A stretch of DNA of 64,000 nt from contig ML991820.1 in the NCBI GenBank assembly GCA_010094025.1, positions 124,001-188,000 of the forward strand, written 5' to 3'. The DNA comes from Viridothelium virens. Its lineage: Eukaryota > Ascomycota > Dothideomycetes > Trypetheliales > Trypetheliaceae. Both the position numbers and the translations under genes were made by a program. The notes under the pieces were generated by a model, which saw only the letters and a program-made list of their open reading frames with translations, searched no databases and had not been told where the DNA came from. This document shows positions 33,306 to 45,896 of this stretch, one piece after another (within the stretch, counting starts at the first letter, position 1; every line of letters begins with the position of its first letter).

Positions 33306-34844
33306 TTCACCGATTATTCATCTGGTCCTCTGAAGCAAAAGAAAATGGGGAGATGGTATGGTCAGCGGTGGTGCCGCGACTTTAACCGGAAGGCTGACGT
33401 GGACGAGCTCGTCTACCGGGTGATCGTGTAATACTGGGGTGCCTTGAGGAGAATCGCTGATATATGGCGCAACAGAAGCTTCTTTCCCTTGAACAAACGA
33501 GTGTGGAGAGTTCAATCGTCAGAGATGCGCGGCGAGCAGGAGTAGGTAGCGAGCTATCGATGTGTGCGATCCGTTTCGAGGGACGAAAGGTTCAGGGTCC
33601 TCAGAGATAGGTTATTGGCTGTAGTCGGGACAAAGCTGAGTCAAGGCGTTCGACGGTGAGAGGTGGGCGATTGGCGGAATCAGATGAGCAGCAATAGTGG
33701 AGCAGGGCAAGAATATGGGACAGGACGATTACGGGAGGAGGTAGAAAGTGTTTGATGGTGCTGGCAGTGGTTCTGGTCACAGGCGCGGCAGGAGCAGGGG
33801 CCGGCATTCTACGTTCTGCTGAGGCTCAGGTACGCGGCACCGGCCAATGCTAGGCTGGATATGGCACCGCCGCCGCCGCTCTACAGAGGCTCCAGTCAGA
33901 ACCCGTTTCGTGTTTTTGCTTCTCGACCCCTTCCGACTCCTCTTCGATAAACCCGGCACCGTTCACGCGTTTCATGGTCATGTTTGATTCTTCGCGTATC
34001 GTATTTGAGGGAAAGAAGGAATCTAGTTGGTTGCTCATAAAACTACTGTCACTCCCAGGGAAGAGAGTTGTTCTTTGCGCCATGTTACATCAGCCCGAGC
34101 GCATCCTTTCCTCGGCGCACGAGGAAAAGTGTGTCATTACCAGGCAGAAGAGTGTGAACTCTTGTGCCTCTTCTTGCCAGAGGTAATACGACATGGCCAA
34201 GGTAATCAAGCAAAGTGTCCGCCGCAAAGGGGGAAAAAGATAAAGGAAACTCTCGGGTGGAAAATGCCCCATCCCATCGCCATTATGATTTCGCCGAACC
34301 CCATTACCACCTTTCCCTTTATTCCTTTTTTTTTTACAAAAGAAAATCACCTCAACTCCTTTCTGTCCGGTCGTATGAATTCCATTCCCATGACCGAAAC
34401 ACCCAGCTCCAGGTGCAAGTCACCGTCAAGTAGTGTACAATGATGTGTAGGCGCGTTCACTTGACTTCGTATGTATTCTATGGCGGCTGTCAAGCGGTTA
34501 GTAAAGATACTGAATACTTACGCCGACTACGTGAGAGTATCTATATGCTGTTAGTAAATCTCGCGACATGTCAAACGGGGAAAGGCGAGCGAAAGCGCCA
34601 AAAGATGGTAAAGATGGATAAAATGGGGTGGGAAGGTCAAAGAAGAGGGCGCATCGATCCAGTCCAGATGGATGCCCTGGTTGAGAAGACACAGCTGAAA
34701 ACGCCAAAGGGGCTACAGCGGTGACTTCGGAAGTCCACACAACGTCGACGGACGGGTCCATAGGTAGGACTCGCCGTAGAATTTTTGATCCGTTCAGTAA
34801 GCTCGGGGAAAGGAGGGAAATACTGACGCCTTTGCTACAAGGCT
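33306..34844. other. Intergenic spacer
   Basis: This contains the NIPA gene promoter and the 3' flank of the acidic-protein gene. Small open frames on both strands around 33600-34440 carry no motif. A T-rich run lies near 34330. Confidence 0.45.
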
Positions 34845-37400
34845 TTAAGAGCGGACTCTCTTAGGGTCGTGTTCCTCAGTATCTTCCAAGGAGTCTGCAT
34901 TTTGTTCATCCCACGAGCGCTTAGGTTGCAACTTCGAAGATGCTGCCTGAGTCGTCGTTTTGGCGGCTTCGCCGTTTGAAACTTCTAGCAGCTCATCTCC
35001 TTCTTCGAAATCGATCTCATCGAAGATCTCGTCGGCACCATTGTCTTTTATCCCCGTATCGGTTTCGTGACCACGTCCTTCGACTGCAGTAATGTCCTCA
35101 TCGAGCCAGGAGAAGTCCTCGTCAATCTCGTTTCCGGCATCTAAACCGAGCGTCCCTGTCGTGTGCTGGTATTCTTCGGTACCGTCAAAGTCAAAGTCCA
35201 GATCGCCAGTCAGCTCGTCTTGCTCTCCAGTAGGTTCCTGGGCGGCTTGTTCTCCGGCGGGAAGATCTCCAGATCCAGTAGCGCTTCCAGGGGTCGCTCC
35301 TAGGTCGTATCCAAACTGCTCATCGGCTGCGAGTTGTGAGTCCTGAGGTTGACTCTGGCCTCTATCCTGGTGCACGGGGCCAGCAGTCTCTCCCTCTTCA
35401 TTAGATAGATTCTGGGTAGCATTCAGATCTGATCCCGCATTGAGTTGATTTGATGCGTCGACTTCGACCTTGAGAGAATTGTCGTCTGGAGCGGCTGCAG
35501 TTTTGTTGCTTGAGACGTCACCAATTTCCGCTGGCGAATCTACACTGTCCTTGGCGATCTCTGAGCCATGCGTCTGGTGATTTTCGTCACCCTGTACATG
35601 TTCTTTAGCCCCTTCTGGAGATTGATAAAACTGCAAAACACCCGTCTGACTATGGTCTTTAGTCTGACTCTGGCCATGACCATGACCTGTTTGGTCGGCA
35701 TCTTCTGTATCCTGTGCAGTCGCATTTTCGTCACAAGACTCTGAAACTTGAACGGCCATTTTTGAGAATCCTGTGCCATCTTTTGCAGCTTGTATCAAAC
35801 GCTGCAAGCGTCTCTTGAAATGAAACTCAAGGAAAAGGGTCGCGTGTATCGGCTCTGGATCCTCCACTCCGTCGTTTCTCATCAGCGTTACGTACGTATC
35901 CATCACCTCTCGTAACGTAGTGTATGTACAGCCGAGACAGCTCTAGATGAAGTCAGCAATAATTGGCAAAGCCATGGAAAACTCGAGTCGACCCACCTCA
36001 TACGCGCGAAGACCGAGAGCCTGGATTTCCATGACTAACTCGCATTCGTGGGGTATAGTCTCTCCAAGCAAGTTGTGACATGCTCCAAGAAGTGTCGACA
36101 AAGAGCTATCTGCATGGGAGTCGTCTCGCAGGAAGAACTCGTGGTTGTATTTTTCAGCACTGGATTGAAAAAGTGAGTACTCGCCCCCATCATATTGAAT
36201 GATGACTGGGATTGGCAGAGGTTTAGAAGACCATTTTCCGTTCTCTGACAGTACGTAGGCATCTTCTTCACCCTCATCCTCACCCTCATCATCACCCTCA
36301 TCCTCGTCCGCATCTTCGTCAGCGTCCTCAAAATCTTCGGCATCCCCTTCGAGTTCTTCAGCATACGCGTCCTGTTCGTCCGCGGGATGATCAGCAACCG
36401 CGTTCAGTTCGCCAGAATTGTAATCTTCATATGCACGGTAATCCGCTCCGAGCAATTCTTCAGCGTGGCTCTTCTCCGTATCTGTGGCATGATTTTCCTC
36501 ATAAAAATCGGGTTGTCCTGTTGCTTGATCATCGTCACGGCCTGACTGTGCATTAGGATCGTGCTGAATAACTTGATCACCAGTGGCTGCTGTTTCTAAG
36601 GATGGCAGCTTTGACGGGGAACTGCGACGCGTGTCATAGTGGGGATCATCGTCTTTACTACCCTCACCAGGCGACCGTTTGCCTAGCACGTCATTGCCGC
36701 TATATGATGAAACCACTTCGGCATGTTGACGCGAGTCCCTGGGATCTATTTGATGATCCCTAATCGGTACAGAGCCCTCAAGGGGTGGCGACTCACCAAC
36801 CGGGCCCGCGGCCAACGTCGTAGTCGCTTCATCTTCAGAAGCTTGCTGAGCTTGAACTTGGCCAGAAGTGGAAGGACCTGCTGGCTGTGCAATGATGTCT
36901 TCTTCGTCCTCATCACTGAAGTCTAGCAAATCGTCTTCTTGGTTGGTATCATTGATGTTAGTATTCACAGGCGGGTTGGGTTCGGCAGTAGTGACATCGT
37001 ACTGTTGGGTTAGGTCGTTGTGCGCGGATTCAGGATGCTCAGGTTCAATTTCATCAGCCGCAGCTCCGAAATCATCTTGACCCAGATCACTGATGTCTCG
37101 CAACTCCTCGTCGGGAACAACAGTACTGGCAGCAGCAATATTATCTTGCACTTTGCTGTCATCTGCCATGATGTCGTCATCTTGATTCAAGTCGTTTGTG
37201 ATCAGGTTAGTATCTATATCAATCTCACTTTTGTAGTCTTCGATCATGTAGTCATCGTAATGTGAAGGGCTCTTCATGCCGCTACCAGTCAGGTCGATGT
37301 CGATGTCGATGTCATCCTGGGTGTATGCACCGAGCTCTGAGGTGAGCTCCATTGTATCGTCAGGACCAGTGATCTCCAAGCCAGGCGTTGGCTGAGCCAT
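34845..37400 (-). CDS. Acidic, mostly disordered conserved fungal protein
   Basis: This is a two-exon model of 833 aa: 37400-35997 and 35942-34845 (intron 54 nt, donor GTGGGT). It opens with MAQPTPGLEITG and an acidic segment carrying DIDIDIDLTGSG and DDYMIEDYKS, a pattern I recall from uncharacterised Asp/Glu-rich fungal proteins. Residues about 385-425 are a long run of Asp/Glu. A short folded region follows (WSSKPLPIPVIIQYDGGEYSLFQS to ELVMEIQALGLRAYE), and across the junction it continues SCLGCTYTTLREVMDTYVTLMRNDG. The rest is acidic and Gln-rich, ending with a basic KRVRS. This suggests a nuclear protein with one small conserved domain. I cannot name it. Confidence 0.75.
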
Positions 37401-37985
37401 GGTATCGGTCACAAGCTGGCTGATTATGGCGATGAAGGTATGGTCAAGAAATCGGGGGATCGGCTCAATAAGAAAAACAGTAGGTCTGCAGTATCTGGCC
37501 AAGCTTTCACTCTTGCGTTCTTGCTTGACTTCGCGCGAAGGTCGCGTAAGTCCTGTAAGTGTCTCAAGGTCTGCTAGAATAGGGCGGTCGCATTCTCTAA
37601 GTAAGACCCCAGTACTTTGCTAGGCAAGAGGCCGTCATGAGGTAGCAGTAAGAGCAAGGAGATAGAGAAACTAAGGAAGAACGTGCGAAGTTCTGTGGGG
37701 TGGGGTGAAGGAACGCGACCGTTTGCAGTACGAAGTAGGTAATTTAATGAAAGTGAGGATGGCGCGGAAATGAGCACGACTGCTTTCGGATGCTCACCCG
37801 CACATCACACGTGCAGGTCACGTGATATGATGACTGGCGACGTTTCACTTGACCCGTCTTGAAGCAATTGTGAATATCTTTTTTGCGGCCAGCAGTCTCA
37901 AAATTCACGCCGTCGTTCCGGGCGGATCGGAAGATTTCTCATCTCAATTGGAGTCGCTGATTTATCTAATTCGAATTTCTGCAGA
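37401..37985. promoter_or_regulatory. Divergent promoter region
   Basis: The 585-base spacer lies between the acidic-protein gene (minus) and the delta-COP gene (plus). It carries two CACGTG cores 11 bases apart (see separate entry). Confidence 0.5.
37808..37825. promoter_or_regulatory. Paired CACGTG (E-box) motifs
   Basis: CACGTG occurs at 37808-37813, and the full palindrome TCACGTGA at 37818-37825, about 160 bases upstream of the delta-COP start. This is the binding core of bHLH factors such as the Cbf1 type. Use in vivo is inferred. Confidence 0.45.
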
Positions 37986-39637
37986 ATGGTGCGTCCAACT
38001 TGTCACAGCACCACAAATTCTAGCTTATGTCTTCGTAGGTTGTGCTTGCAGCTTCGATATGTACGCGAGGCGGCAAAGCCGTGCTTTCGCGGCAATTTCG
38101 AGAGATGCAGAGATCTCGAATTGAAGGACTGCTAGCTTCTTTCCCCAAACTCGCAGACTCAGGTCAGCAGCACACCACGGTTGAGCAGGAGAATGTTCGC
38201 TTCGTTTACCAGCCACTTGATGAACTCTACATGGTCCTCATCACAAATCGCCAATCGAATATTCTACAAGATATAGACTCTTTGCACCTGTTTGCGCAGG
38301 TCGTTTCAAGCATATGCAAAAGTTTGGACGAACGAGAGATCCTGCGGAATGCCTTCGAACTTCTGAGTGCATTTGACGAACTAGTCACTTTAGGCTACAG
38401 GGAAAACCTTACCCTGAGCCAAATCAAGACATTCCTGGACATGGAGAGTCATGAGGAGAGAATCCAAGAAATCATCGCAAGAAACAAGGAGTTGGAGGCA
38501 AGCGAGGAGCGCAAGCGGAAGGCCCGACAGTTGGAAATGCAGCGCAAAGAAATGGCCCGTAGCGGTCGTAACTCAATGGCAAGAACGCCGACCTATCCTA
38601 CCTATACCCCTCCGCCGCAGCCTTCGATGCAAGATAGCTACGACTCCTATAATGCGGAAAAGAACAAGACATACAACAAGCCGATGCCAACGAGAGGCAA
38701 GGGCATGCAACTTGGGAAGAAATCAAAGACTGGCGGTATGTTTGAACAGGTCAAAGGAGACTTGGGTCCGGAGGCAGAAGCGGAGGCTCCGCTAGTTACG
38801 AACGCCCCAGCTGCTGCTCCAAAGACGCCCGCTACCGCTGCACGAGCATCCACCTCGTTAGACAGAGAAGCGGTTCACGTAACCATTGCAGAAGCCATAT
38901 CTGCGAGGCTGAGTCGAGAAGGGTCTCTGGAAAATTTCGAGGTCAAAGGAGACCTACAGCTCCGGATATCGGACCCCTCGCTTGCGCAGGTGAAGCTCCA
39001 CCTTGGTGTTGGCAATAGCAAAGGTGCCCAGCTCAGCGCCCACCCTAAAGTCGACAAGGGGTTGTTTCGTGATTCTCGCATAATCCAACTTACCGATCCA
39101 TCCAAGGGTTTCCCGACCAACAATGCTATCGGTGTAATGAGATGGAGATTGGCTGCCAAAGCTGGTGAGGCCGGCGACCCTCCCATTACATTCACAGTCT
39201 GGGTCAACAACTCAGGCGATAGCAATTATAACATCACTGTCGAGTACGAACTGACAGGTGGAGATCCGTTATCGGACGTAACCGTTACTATCCCCTATGC
39301 TACGAGTGAGCCTTCGGTGTCGAGCTTTGACGCTGTTTATGAAGTTTCTGGTGATAGCATTGATTGGACAATAGGGGGCGTGGACGACGAAAATCCTAAC
39401 GGCTCTTTTGAGTTCGAAACCCAGGCAGAAAGCGACGCAGAATTCTTTCCGATGACAGTGCGCTTCACAAAGTCGAAACCTTTTGTCGATGTCGACGTAA
39501 GCGTGACAGATCCTCAAGTTTCTCCCCGCTGCTAATGACTGATCCAGATCTCCTCCATTACGTTGTTAAGCATGGGTGAAGATATCTCCTTCTCCAAGGA
39601 TGTGAAGTCTGTTGCGGACGGTTATCAAATAGTTTGA
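37986..39637 (+). CDS. RET2: Coatomer subunit delta (delta-COP)
   Basis: This is a three-exon model of 516 aa: 37986-37988 (ATG only), 38039-39496 and 39548-39637. The first coding exon is just the start codon, joined to give MVVLAASICTRGGKAVLSRQFREM, the exact delta-COP start. The N-terminal longin-like domain (about 1-140) includes RFVYQPLDELYMVLITNRQSNILQDIDSLHLF. A charged coiled linker (EERIQEIIARNKELEASEERKRKARQLEMQ) and a Pro/Ala linker follow. The mu-homology domain covers about 275-516 and contains ENFEVKGDLQLRISDP, MRWRLAAKAG and PITFTVWVN. The last exon gives SSITLLSMGEDISFSKDVKSVADGYQIV. The protein is part of the COPI coat for Golgi-to-ER transport. The gene symbol is the yeast orthologue name. 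Confidence 0.95.
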
Positions 39638-40283
39638 GCCGTGACTTTGCCTGAATGGTAACATGAAGAGCATTGGAGGCTCATGAACCTGTGACCAGAA
39701 GAATCATTCTTACATCTGTGATACGTCGCTCTTGAGAGCAGGCAGACACCGCCACTGTCTTTGACGAATGAGAGAAGACTGTACCAGGAGGATGTTATGC
39801 TAAAATAGCAGGTATCGCTGCATTATAGAATAATCAGAGTGAACGCCTGAAACTTAGAAGTAGTCAATGATGCACGTAGACTCATGCGCTCACTTGATCT
39901 GTACTAGCATGATACTTCCCAAAATGACCCTCACTGGAATCGATTTTCATCAGTCTCCTTCGTGGAGGGTCCTGAACTAGGCTTCTTCATAGGAAATTGA
40001 TTAAGCTATCTATCTCAAGTTTAGTGAAATAAATGTCGAATCACTCATTTCAGAATGGCTCTCCCAGGGATCTAGGTACCTACCTCCTAATGTGTAGCTG
40101 CCGGCACGTGAATGCGCGTCAAGACCGCGATGAGGGATGCAGGCTTCGGAAGTGAGATCCGACGTTACAGCGGTCGACCTGGAAGCCACCACCGAAGCAG
40201 CTTCTGTCACGACTTGGTCTTGCTTTCGCTCTTGACCACTTCATTGCTTCAAACAATGTCACGTATCACACAGGACGGCCCTG
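39638..40283. other. Intergenic spacer
   Basis: This is the 3' flank of delta-COP and the promoter of the APC4 gene. A CACGTG core lies at 40105-40110. Nothing coding is seen. Confidence 0.45.
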
Positions 40284-43207
40284 ATGGAGAATCAACGGTC
40301 AGCGAGCCTACAGGCTCATGGCGTTTGGGCTTCACAAGCTCTTGTAAAGGACCAATTGATAACGCTCTGCCCGACGTTGAAACTTGTCGCTATAGCTGAT
40401 CAGCATGAATCTGTCAATGTGTACCGCTTCGACGGACAACTGGCTTTCAGCAAGAAACGCCTAAATGACCAGGTAAAGGTCCAATGTCTCTGCTGGAAAT
40501 TTGATGGTACGATAATTTCTTCCATAAACATGGATTGCGGCTATCCTCAATTGCGATCAAACTCGACTGACAAAAAATAGGGAAGTGCCTTGCTATAGCT
40601 TGGAACAACGACGTTGTGGAAATTTTATCAACAGATACCGGCAAAATTTTGCTAAATGCTGCTACCCAGACTATGTGGAGTTGCGCATATGACCCAGTCC
40701 AATTTGAATTTCACGATTTTCTAGGGACGGAAAAGCCAGGGATACCGTCATGTCTCGGCTGGAACATCGGTTTCGTTGATCCAGCGGTGGTGAAAGCGAA
40801 AACGGAAGACCAGCCCCAGACTGCTAATGATGGCACAACCGAGCTCAATACGGACAATTGGGACGAGCAGCCTATCCATCTATCCCTTAATGATATAATT
40901 GACCGGCTGGATGACCACCAACGACCGGTCATGGACCCCCAGCTTCCGGAGCGCCTCGCTGTCCTTGATGCCGAGAAATTCTTTCCCAGACTCGGGGTTC
41001 CTCCAGTCGCCTCGAGAGAGGACCCCAGGCTCACAAATGCGCTCCTTGACAGCGTAATGGACGGAGTCATTACATCACAAGCTTCACTTGACGCGGTATA
41101 CCAGTCTGAGCCAGCCGAGAACTTGAATACTGTAAATACTCTCATCATTTGCTCCACTGATGGCAGAGTCAAGCCAATTATATATGATGCTATGAATCTC
41201 GGGTACCTTGATCTCCCGCACAGAGAGAAATTCTCTAGTTATAAAGCTATTCTTGTTGTCTCCCATCCCTTTTCTTGTACACATATGCTCCTGGTGGAAG
41301 CGTCGCCCCTCGACAAAACGAAGGGCGCAGCTCAGTCGACCTCCACTCACGAAGATGATACTTCCTCTACTAAATTGGCTCTTGTTCCTCTTAACCTCAG
41401 TGCCATACATTCGGCTGGAACGGCAATGCAGTTGATAGCGTCAAGAGTCATGCAGCTCCAGAATTTATACTACTATCTCGAGCGAGTTGGCCGAATCTCT
41501 TGTCGTCTATACCAAGATACTCTGGAGAGAAGCCGTACCCTGATGAATCTGCTTAACGAAAAGGCGTTTGAAGACGAGCGAATGTCGGGGAGTGAGCTTC
41601 TGTACCAACTAGCAGCCACCGGCTACTGTGGAGATTGGGTTAAAGAATGGATAATGGATGATGTTGGTGAGCAGGTATAGCACAAGTGATGAGATCTTGC
41701 TTAGATAATATGCTCACCACTTAAAATAGGGCCACAAACGCTGGGAGCAAGAAGTGAACTCGGCATACGAGAAATTTATCGACGCTCTTCACGAAAACCT
41801 TTTGCCTGGAATAGAACGGGCTAATATCATAGCATGCGCACTGCGAGGGCTAGCCAGCTACCACGATTCAAATGAAAAATTCAATCTGGATCCTGACCGA
41901 TTCACCCTTGTATTGGAAAATCTTCACTCATTACGGCTCATCGTACACGAGAGCCTTAATTACGCGGTCGAGGAACGGCGTCAATTCCTTGCTTTTTCGG
42001 CCTGGCTCAAGCTCCAAATCGGTTGGCAGAAGTCTGAATCTGGTGTCGATTCGGAAGAGGCTGCAGACCAAGGTGCCAGCATCGACTACGCTCGGGTCTT
42101 TAAATTCATCGAGAGCGAATTGAAACATGAGAAACTTGGATTCTTCTGGAAACATTGGACTGAGGCGCATCAGGAGTATGTTGGGGGTCCTATCAGTGAC
42201 CTCGGAGGTGTCGACAAGACACCTGACGAAGTCGCTGACATCATTGAGGCGATTAGGGGGAGGCAAGATGCTTCAAACGACGGGGAATTGCCGTTCACCT
42301 TTTTTTGCGCTAGATTGGAAGAGAGAATTAAAGAGGCGACTGGTAGAATTGGGGGATGGCAATTGCAGATGGCCTCGATGCCAGAAGGACTTATATTGGA
42401 GGACACTGGCAAAGCCTCAGTAGCGGACATGAGGATGGTTTATGAGGTATTTCCTTGTGCTTATACAAAGTACTGCCATGCTAAGACAACAGGAATCATA
42501 GCAAATACACGAAGCGGAACAATACTCAACATACGTCGCCATCGTCCGGGAGGAATGGCGAGGAGAAGGTGAGTAAGAGTATCACAAAGTAGAAGCCCAA
42601 GACTAAGGCCTCGACAGTGCGCATTCATCGCGTCAAGCATGCCAACGAGATCGATAACATGGTAAAGACCGTTCAAGTGCCTGATTTTGTCCGTGTGTGG
42701 ATGCCGAGGGGGAGGGTCAAAGATGTCAAGTTTTTCGATGATCAGTTTATTATGGTGCTCTTCCGCACCCTCAAAGGTAGCCCAATTCCCATACTTTCTC
42801 AAAAAATGCTGACCGCCGTAGATGTTACTTACCTGTTTAGTATCCCCTACAGCAAACTCATCTCTACCGCCTTATCCGATCCTAGTGCGAACCCCAGTAA
42901 CGATTCTCGACGAGATATTCGGACAATGCTGCTCCCCAGCGGTCGTGCTCAGTATGCTAGGGCCGCCATCGATCTTCGGAAACGAGAAAATTTCGAACAA
43001 TACGTTTTGCATGCTTGGCCGCGTCGTGAGCATTTCGATGCAGTCACTCTAGCAATCAATGGCAGAAAGGACCGCGAAGTTGTGTGCGTGCTTGAAGAGG
43101 ACAAACGGCGTTTCCGAATTTTGAATGTAGGAAGTAAGCAGGCTGAACGCCAGGCAAGCGTGCCATTGGACGATGACGAGGATACGCCAATGAGTGGGTC
43201 AGAATGA
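40284..43207 (+). CDS. APC4: Anaphase-promoting complex subunit 4
   Basis: This is a six-exon model of 881 aa: 40284-40506, 40581-41674, 41730-42446, 42502-42568, 42618-42776 and 42822-43207. The N-terminal WD40-like domain shows TLCPTLKLVAIADQHESVNVYRFDGQ, CLCWKFDGKCLAIAWNNDVVEILSTDTGK and PSCLGWNIGFVD. The central Apc4 helical domain has GHKRWEQEVNSAYEKFIDALHENLLPGIERANIIACALRGLA. The last part has EAEQYSTYVAIVREEW and FFDDQFIMVLFRTLK. The end is acidic (DDDEDTPMSGSE). The fifth intron (42777-42821) is 45 nt, in frame and without a stop, so a 15-residue longer form is possible. The start is the weakest point, because residues before QLITLCP are not conserved. APC4 is a scaffold subunit of the cell-cycle ubiquitin ligase. 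Confidence 0.9.
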
Positions 43208-43620
43208 TGCTGATGTGGCACTGAGACACTAGTGAACGTACCTTATGTATCCAGTAACGATATAGCTAAAGAAAGAAACGCTCCTTCATGCAAAGTATAG
43301 TGGCTTGGCTTGGGTGCGGGATGGTGGGATGACAGTGAAGATCTCTTGGCACGGACGCGTCGCAGCATCCACCAGTGAGGCTCAGCGGCTTAGCATCCTT
43401 CGCCCCATCGCTTGTCGAACACGCCTCTGTCTATAATGCTGGCCAAGAAACACGGCCAGAGCAGATTCTATCCTCTGCTGCAAGGTTGTTTGATTCTTTG
43501 TGTCTCTTCGTACTCCATCTTCGCGACTGCGCACGACCGGTAGCAAGACTTCGCCGTTTCTTTCTATACCCTCCAGCTCAACTACCTCAGAGACCGCGTT
43601 TCAGATATCCAACACACAAT
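43208..43620. other. Intergenic spacer
   Basis: This is the 3' flank of APC4 and the promoter and leader of the GAT-domain gene. No element is recognised. Confidence 0.4.
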
Positions 43621-45483
43621 ATGCAGAGCGTCAAGAGCATAAATAAGAAATTTACTGGTCTGCTGACTAGACGCGATAGTACGTGAGTCCATGTGATACA
43701 ATTGCTGCAATCTCTAAATACCATCTAGGCCAGGGTAACGGCGCAGACCCCGGGGTGGACTCTCCAGATACAAACGCAGGTCGAGCTGTGGTCAGTCGCG
43801 CGAATATGTACTATTGTGAGATCAATAGCATCTAATAAGTTGGCTCCCTACAGAGGCTATTTTGCGAGTCCGGCTCTGCTAGCAATCCGGTGTGTTTGTT
43901 TCCCACCCCCAACTTAAGATCTCCAGAACTAATCGTAATCCTAGGGAGAGGAAGTTCTTCACTTGCCTGTCATTGTCGAGAATGCCGAGTCAAGTCCACA
44001 AGCGGCTGGCGCCGCTGCATATCAAATACGAAAATTCCTCGGTCGAGACAACTTCAGCAAACCCCACGTACAATATAATGCCATCATGCTCATCGGTATC
44101 TTGACTGATAACCCGGGACCAAGCTTTACAAAGAATATGGACAAAAAATTTGTCGCTACTGTCAGAGATCTATTAAAAGACGGCCCAGACCCCAGTGTGC
44201 AGCAAATATTGCGCGAGACCTTGGACAGACTGGAGGTAGATAAGGCTTACGACAGGAACTTGGAGCCCATCTTCGCAATGTGGCGGAAAGAGAAGGGACT
44301 GGGTGCCAGCTTTGCAGGCGGTCGACCAGTGCCTCGCACACTCAATGCTCCACCCTTTGATCCGAATGCGCCTCCACCAGCTCAGGTATTTAGCGGCGGA
44401 AGCAGTCACTATGCACGGAATGGGGGCTATCCCCGTGGCCTTCCACCACCCGTGGAACTTGCCGGCCGAGTCGAAGAAGCCAAGACCTCTGCCAAACTCC
44501 TCCAGCAGCTCGTTCAATCTACACCCGCGGACGATCTCCTGTCTAACGACCTGGTCAAAGAATTCGCCGAACGCTGCCAATCCGCCCAGCGCAGTATCCA
44601 AGGTTACATCAACTGTGATAACCCAGCCCCAGACCACGACACCCTCCAAACCCTCATCGAAACCAACGAGCAGCTCAGCCTCGCTACGAGCAAACACCAG
44701 CGCGCCGTCCTCTCCGCCCGCCGCGCCGGCGGTGCCTCCACTCCCCGCGGCACCAGCCCATACCCTCCACCTCAAAACGGGACCTCCACCAACACCACCA
44801 CCGCGCCGCAACTCCCCCCAGTCACTGACCCTGACGACTCCACTGACGTCAGCTACGCCGCTCCAGACCGCCGTCCGACCTTCCCCACCACTTCCTCCAG
44901 AGGTCGCCAGACCAACATTACCGACCCCTACCCCGTCAGCGACCGATACAACGCGCCGCCAGGCCCAGCGCCGACGTCATTGCAGGCGCGGCTCCAGGCG
45001 CGAGACGGTACCGCTCCTGCCGCAAACAACGCGAACAGCCACGTCAGCCACGTCAGTAATGTCAGCAGCGTTCGGGACGACGTGTCCTCCGCTGCTGTGG
45101 AGCTGCCCACGCCGGCGACCTATGCGGCAGATACGGGTCTGAATCCGTTTGGCGATGAGCACTCGATCCCGCATCCGCCGTTTGAACCCATGAATTATGG
45201 GTCGTCGTCCGTAGCGGCGCCGGCGCCGCTGAGGGTTGGTGGTGGTGCGAAGGCGCAGGGGAGGGGGGCGGTGGAGAGACAGGAGGGCGCGGCCGATGGG
45301 CGGACGATGCATGGTGGGGCGGGACGGCGGAGGAATGGCGAAGAGGAGGAAGAGGAGGGTGGAGAAGCGGATGATGAGAGGACGGACGGGGAGCACCCGG
45401 TGAAGAGGGGGATGCGGGCTGATGAGAGTGTGAGTAGTGGGATTAGTCCAGTGGAGACGAGGCCGATGGCATTTAGGTATTAG
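43621..45483 (+). CDS. VHS/ENTH-like and GAT domain adaptor (Lsb5-like)
   Basis: This is a four-exon model of 564 aa: 43621-43678, 43729-43790, 43854-43889 and 43945-45483, all in phase. The start MQSVKSINKKFTGLLTRRD is typical. A helical VHS/ENTH-like domain covers about residues 45-160 (AAGAAAYQIRKFLGRDNFSKPHVQYNAIMLIGILTDNPGPSF, VRDLLKDGPDPSVQQILRETLDRLE). A GAT domain covers about 225-310 (VEEAKTSAKLLQQLVQSTP, LVKEFAERCQSAQRSIQGYI, DTLQTLIETNEQLSLATSKHQRAVLSAR). The rest is Pro/Thr-rich and disordered, with FGDEHSIPHPPFEP as a possible binding motif. Such proteins bind ubiquitin, Arf or actin-patch proteins in endocytosis and endosomal sorting. The GC-rich 3' half is open on both strands; the opposite frame is a shadow. 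Confidence 0.85.
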
Positions 45484-45896
45484 ATACCTGACTACATAGT
45501 CGATCTTACGGGCTTAGGGTTCCTGGAGGTCTCGCGAGAGACGTTGATGACGAGTTCGAAGTGGAAAATGTTGGATGGCTCAATGATTTCGCATTTCAAT
45601 CATGCTTTCCTTTGCTTCTGAGATGTAGCTGGAGACGAGCTATAGATGATACCAATGCAAGCGTTTAGATGCCAATGTATACAAGGATATCGAGCTATGT
45701 AACACTTTTTGCAGGGCGTGAACGAGTGAAGCCAACCCCATGGAAATTGCCCTGGTCTCAACGCCGCGCCAAATCCAGTCACATCGAGCTGCTCCGCAGC
45801 AGATGTTAAACCGTCGGGAAGTGTGACCACCCGTGCTCGCCTCAATATCACAATATCCAACCCTTCCGAACCGTTTCGCAAAACGCTGACTTTTTA
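45484..45896. terminator. Convergent 3' flanks
   Basis: The spacer lies between the stops of the GAT-domain gene (plus) and the BTB gene (minus), so it holds both polyadenylation regions. The minus-strand open frames inside it have no motif. Confidence 0.4.

Noticed and set aside
44173-45142. Long open frames on both strands inside the GAT-domain gene
   Set aside because: They are low-complexity Gly or Pro/Ser frames in a GC-rich exon, with no motif. The GAT domain frame is clearly the real one.
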